From NCBI GenBank assembly GCA_900316855.1, contig ONEK01000001.1, forward strand, positions 186,001 through 250,000: 64,000 nucleotides of DNA, in the 5' to 3' direction. Source of the stretch: an uncultured Lachnospiraceae bacterium. Lineage in GTDB: Bacteria > Bacillota > Clostridia > Lachnospirales > Lachnospiraceae. This document shows, one piece after another, positions 62,131-64,000 of the stretch (its first letter is position 1; each line of letters starts with the position of its first letter). The notes beneath the pieces were generated by a model. The model had not been told where the DNA came from. It saw nothing but the letters and a program-made list of their open reading frames with translations, and ran no database searches. The translations under genes and the position numbers were made by a program.

Positions 62131-62590
62131 CAGTAGTTTCCTTTCCGGAAGGGAGTGTCAGTACGATCCGCAGGGTATCCGCACCCCACTGGCGGAGCTC
62201 CATCTTTTTCAGCTCCAGGATTTTCATGCCGGACGAGAGGCTGAAGTCGTGATTCCCCTCCTCTGTCATAAGCTCGCGCAAAGACCCGTCAAAGACATAC
62301 AGGTAGGTGCAGTACTGCTTCCCATCGAGCTCCTCGTGCAGAATGAGTGCCTGTGTCCCGCCGAAGGAGCCCGTTGTGACACCGCCCTCGCGGCGGCTCT
62401 GCCGCAGCTTCTGGGAAAGATACGAGACTGCCGTCCGTTCCTCGTCGTTGGCGTGCATATCGTCGAGCACGCGGTGATAGGCACCGGACCCCATCGAAAT
62501 CAGCAGCATCCCGATGATGAAAAAGAACGCGAACGTCAGCAGAACAAACAGGAAATCAAAGGAATGCCGCGTCTGAAAACCGTGCCTCAC
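62108..62590 (-). CDS. DUF4860-like pilus operon protein
   Basis: A 160-residue protein with one membrane helix (residues 13-33) followed by SGAYHRVLDDMHANDEERTAVSYLSQKLRQ. This matches my memory of DUF4860, found in Clostridia beside type II secretion/type IV pilus genes. Overlaps the upstream gene by 4 bases. Confidence 0.7.
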   Translation of the reverse strand: MRHGFQTRHSFDFLFVLLTFAFFFIIGMLLISMGSGAYHRVLDDMHANDEERTAVSYLSQKLRQSRREGGVTTGSFGGTQALILHEELDGKQYCTYLYVFDGSLRELMTEEGNHDFSLSSGMKILELKKMELRQWGADTLRIVLTLPSGKETTVEAALLP

Positions 62591-62928
62591 CGGCTGCCTC
62601 CTTTCCCGTCCTGCAGGTCGATGATGAAAAAGTCCGGACGGATATTGGACGCAATCGGCCGGTAGTCGACGAAGAAGAGATCCCTGTCATACGTCAGCCC
62701 GTAATGATCCTCCAGGTACTGAAGATCCGGCGGATAGCTTCCCTCGAGCGCGTAGCAGGACGTGATGTCCCACGACAGGGCATTCTCGAGCGCGTCGTGC
62801 TGGTCCTGCAGCGACTCCCTGCCCAGCACCCTGGTCCCGTAGATGAAAACAAGGATCCATGCCGCGAGGAACAGGACGGACAGGGCGAACGTATTTACTT
62901 TGCGGTGATGCCTGTGCCTGCTCATCAT
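62587..62928 (-). CDS. Small pilin-like membrane protein
   Basis: The 113-residue protein has a basic start, one membrane helix (residues 12-32) and a short domain (CYALEGSYPPDLQYLEDHYGL) of the kind found after the helix in pseudopilins. GAGGAAGG precedes the ATG. It lies 8 bp after the GspF-like gene. Confidence 0.7.
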   Translation of the reverse strand: MMSRHRHHRKVNTFALSVLFLAAWILVFIYGTRVLGRESLQDQHDALENALSWDITSCYALEGSYPPDLQYLEDHYGLTYDRDLFFVDYRPIASNIRPDFFIIDLQDGKGGSR

Positions 62929-62936
62929 ATCCTTCC

Positions 62937-63998
62937 TCAGCCAATGGTGCTCATGACGCCCATGAGGGGCAGAATGACGGACAGGAGGACGAGGCCGATC
63001 ACGATGCTGAGCACGGCGACCATAGTCGGCTCGATGGAGCTCAGAACCCTCGTCATCGTGCGGCCCGACTCCTCCCGGTAATGATCGGCGATAAAGCCCA
63101 TGATCTGATCGAGGCGCCCGGTGCGTGCGGCGACCTGGATCATGCTGGAATAAAACGCGGAGTACATGCCGGTCTGTACGAGAGCGTCCGCAAGGGAGCC
63201 TCCCGCCTGCACGAGATCCATGCAGGTGCGGACCTTCTGCAGGACGGCAGCGTTCGTGAGGATGCCGGAGGACAGGTACAGTGCCTTGTAGGGATCAATT
63301 CCCGCAGAGGTCGTCATCTGCATGGCGGACGAGAAGCGCTGCACGTCCAGCTTCCGGGCGAAATCCCTCGTCGGCGGAAACCATCCGAGAAATCTCCGGA
63401 ACTGCCTTCTGCCCCATTCCGTGCGGGAGAACAGAACGTACAGAGCGGCGAAGACGGCAAAGAGCGCGATCAGCACGGCGTAGGAATTCACGAGAACATT
63501 GCTGACGTGCATCAGGACACCGGCAAAGCCTTCCATGGAGGCGCCAAGCTCATTGAATACCCGCTGGAACAGCGGCATCACGCGTGAAATGAGGACGATT
63601 ACCACGGCGAACATCATGACGATCATGATGATGGGGTACGAGACCGCCTGGCGGATTGAGACCCTGAGGTCAGCTTCCCCTTCATAATAGTCTGCAAGAA
63701 TTCCGGAGACCTCGTCGAGGTGACCGGTCTGCTCCGCCACCCGGAACAGCTCAATCACATAGGAAGGAAACAGTCCCGTCGAGGCAGCGGCAGCGGAAAT
63801 TGTCTCACCCTTTTCCAGACCTGCAAGCAGACAATTCAGGGCCGGGACGAGGTCATTGTTTTCCTCATCGCGCAGCATGACCTGTGTCGCTTCATAGGGG
63901 GTAATGCCCGCGGCAAACAGCATGGCATACTGCTCGCAGATGTGAAACAGCTGCCCGTCGCCGAGCGGTTTTACGGTTTTGTTGCGTCGTCGTGTCAT
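62937..63998 (-). CDS. Type II secretion system F / PilC-like inner-membrane platform protein
   Basis: The 353-residue protein has the duplicated GspF domain, each half with a cytoplasmic helical bundle (AMLFAAGITPYEATQVM; MQMTTSAGIDPYKALYLSSG) and membrane helices, the last near the C-terminus (MVAVLSIVIGLVLLSVILPLMG). It is the platform on which the ATPase assembles pilin subunits. The start codon is two bases from the window edge, so the true start and the expected GspE/PilB ATPase gene may lie outside. Confidence 0.93.
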   Translation of the reverse strand: MTRRRNKTVKPLGDGQLFHICEQYAMLFAAGITPYEATQVMLRDEENNDLVPALNCLLAGLEKGETISAAAASTGLFPSYVIELFRVAEQTGHLDEVSGILADYYEGEADLRVSIRQAVSYPIIMIVMMFAVVIVLISRVMPLFQRVFNELGASMEGFAGVLMHVSNVLVNSYAVLIALFAVFAALYVLFSRTEWGRRQFRRFLGWFPPTRDFARKLDVQRFSSAMQMTTSAGIDPYKALYLSSGILTNAAVLQKVRTCMDLVQAGGSLADALVQTGMYSAFYSSMIQVAARTGRLDQIMGFIADHYREESGRTMTRVLSSIEPTMVAVLSIVIGLVLLSVILPLMGVMSTIG

Positions 63999-64000
63999 AT

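Overview
The window looks like a piece of a motile, anaerobic, fairly GC-rich Clostridia chromosome, most likely Lachnospiraceae. The signs are an anaerobic (class III) ribonucleotide reductase, a chemoreceptor, ROK and AraC sugar regulators, lipoprotein-based sugar ABC transporters, and families I associate with Lachnospiraceae (DUF4317, DUF4867, DUF5685, DUF4860-like). This is judgement from gene content; no database was searched.

Layout. 1-6.1 kb: an XRE-HTH/UDP-glucose dehydrogenase fusion running off the left edge, an Hsp20, a DUF4317 protein, a secreted SGNH hydrolase and a LysR regulator. 6.2-15.8 kb: a monosaccharide cluster with a ROK repressor, ChvE/GguA/GguB-type importer, xylulokinase, FucI-fold isomerase and DUF4867 cupin-like protein. 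15.9-19.7 kb: a methyl-accepting chemotaxis protein, an orphan disordered protein, tRNA-Val(CAC) and the C-terminal remnant of a sugar kinase. 19.7-26.6 kb: an AraC regulator with tandem operator half-sites, an oligosaccharide ABC importer and a GH120-like beta-xylosidase. The two sugar clusters could form one route: import xylo-oligosaccharides, release xylose inside the cell, isomerise it, and phosphorylate it.

26.7-42.9 kb: an AbrB/VapB-like chimeric antitoxin, a flavodoxin-like protein, an HD phosphohydrolase, then a complete type I-C CRISPR-Cas locus (cas3-cas5-cas8c-cas7-cas4-cas1-cas2) followed by an array that I count as 96 repeats and 95 spacers. 42.9-50.9 kb: an Rpn-type PD-(D/E)XK nuclease, an AraC regulator, small unknown proteins, an operon of zinc-ribbon membrane protein, DUF5685 and J-domain protein, an alpha/beta hydrolase and an unknown membrane protein. 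This stretch carries most copies of a dispersed palindromic repeat.

51-60.8 kb: a rhodanese/TtcA-like fusion, NrdD without an adjacent NrdG, an HD protein, a flavin reductase-like protein, a LarC protein that stops after its first domain, an unknown protein, an RsmF-like rRNA methyltransferase and a cysteine desulfurase. 60.8-64 kb: a minus-strand operon for a type IV pilus/type II secretion-like apparatus (GspF plus four small pilin-like proteins) continuing beyond the right edge.

The points most worth following are the HTH/UGDH fusion with two matching operator-like palindromes, the non-standard pentose isomerase cluster, the very long I-C array with a PAM-anchored duplicate spacer and a decaying distal end, the dispersed palindromic repeats, and several unusual domain architectures.
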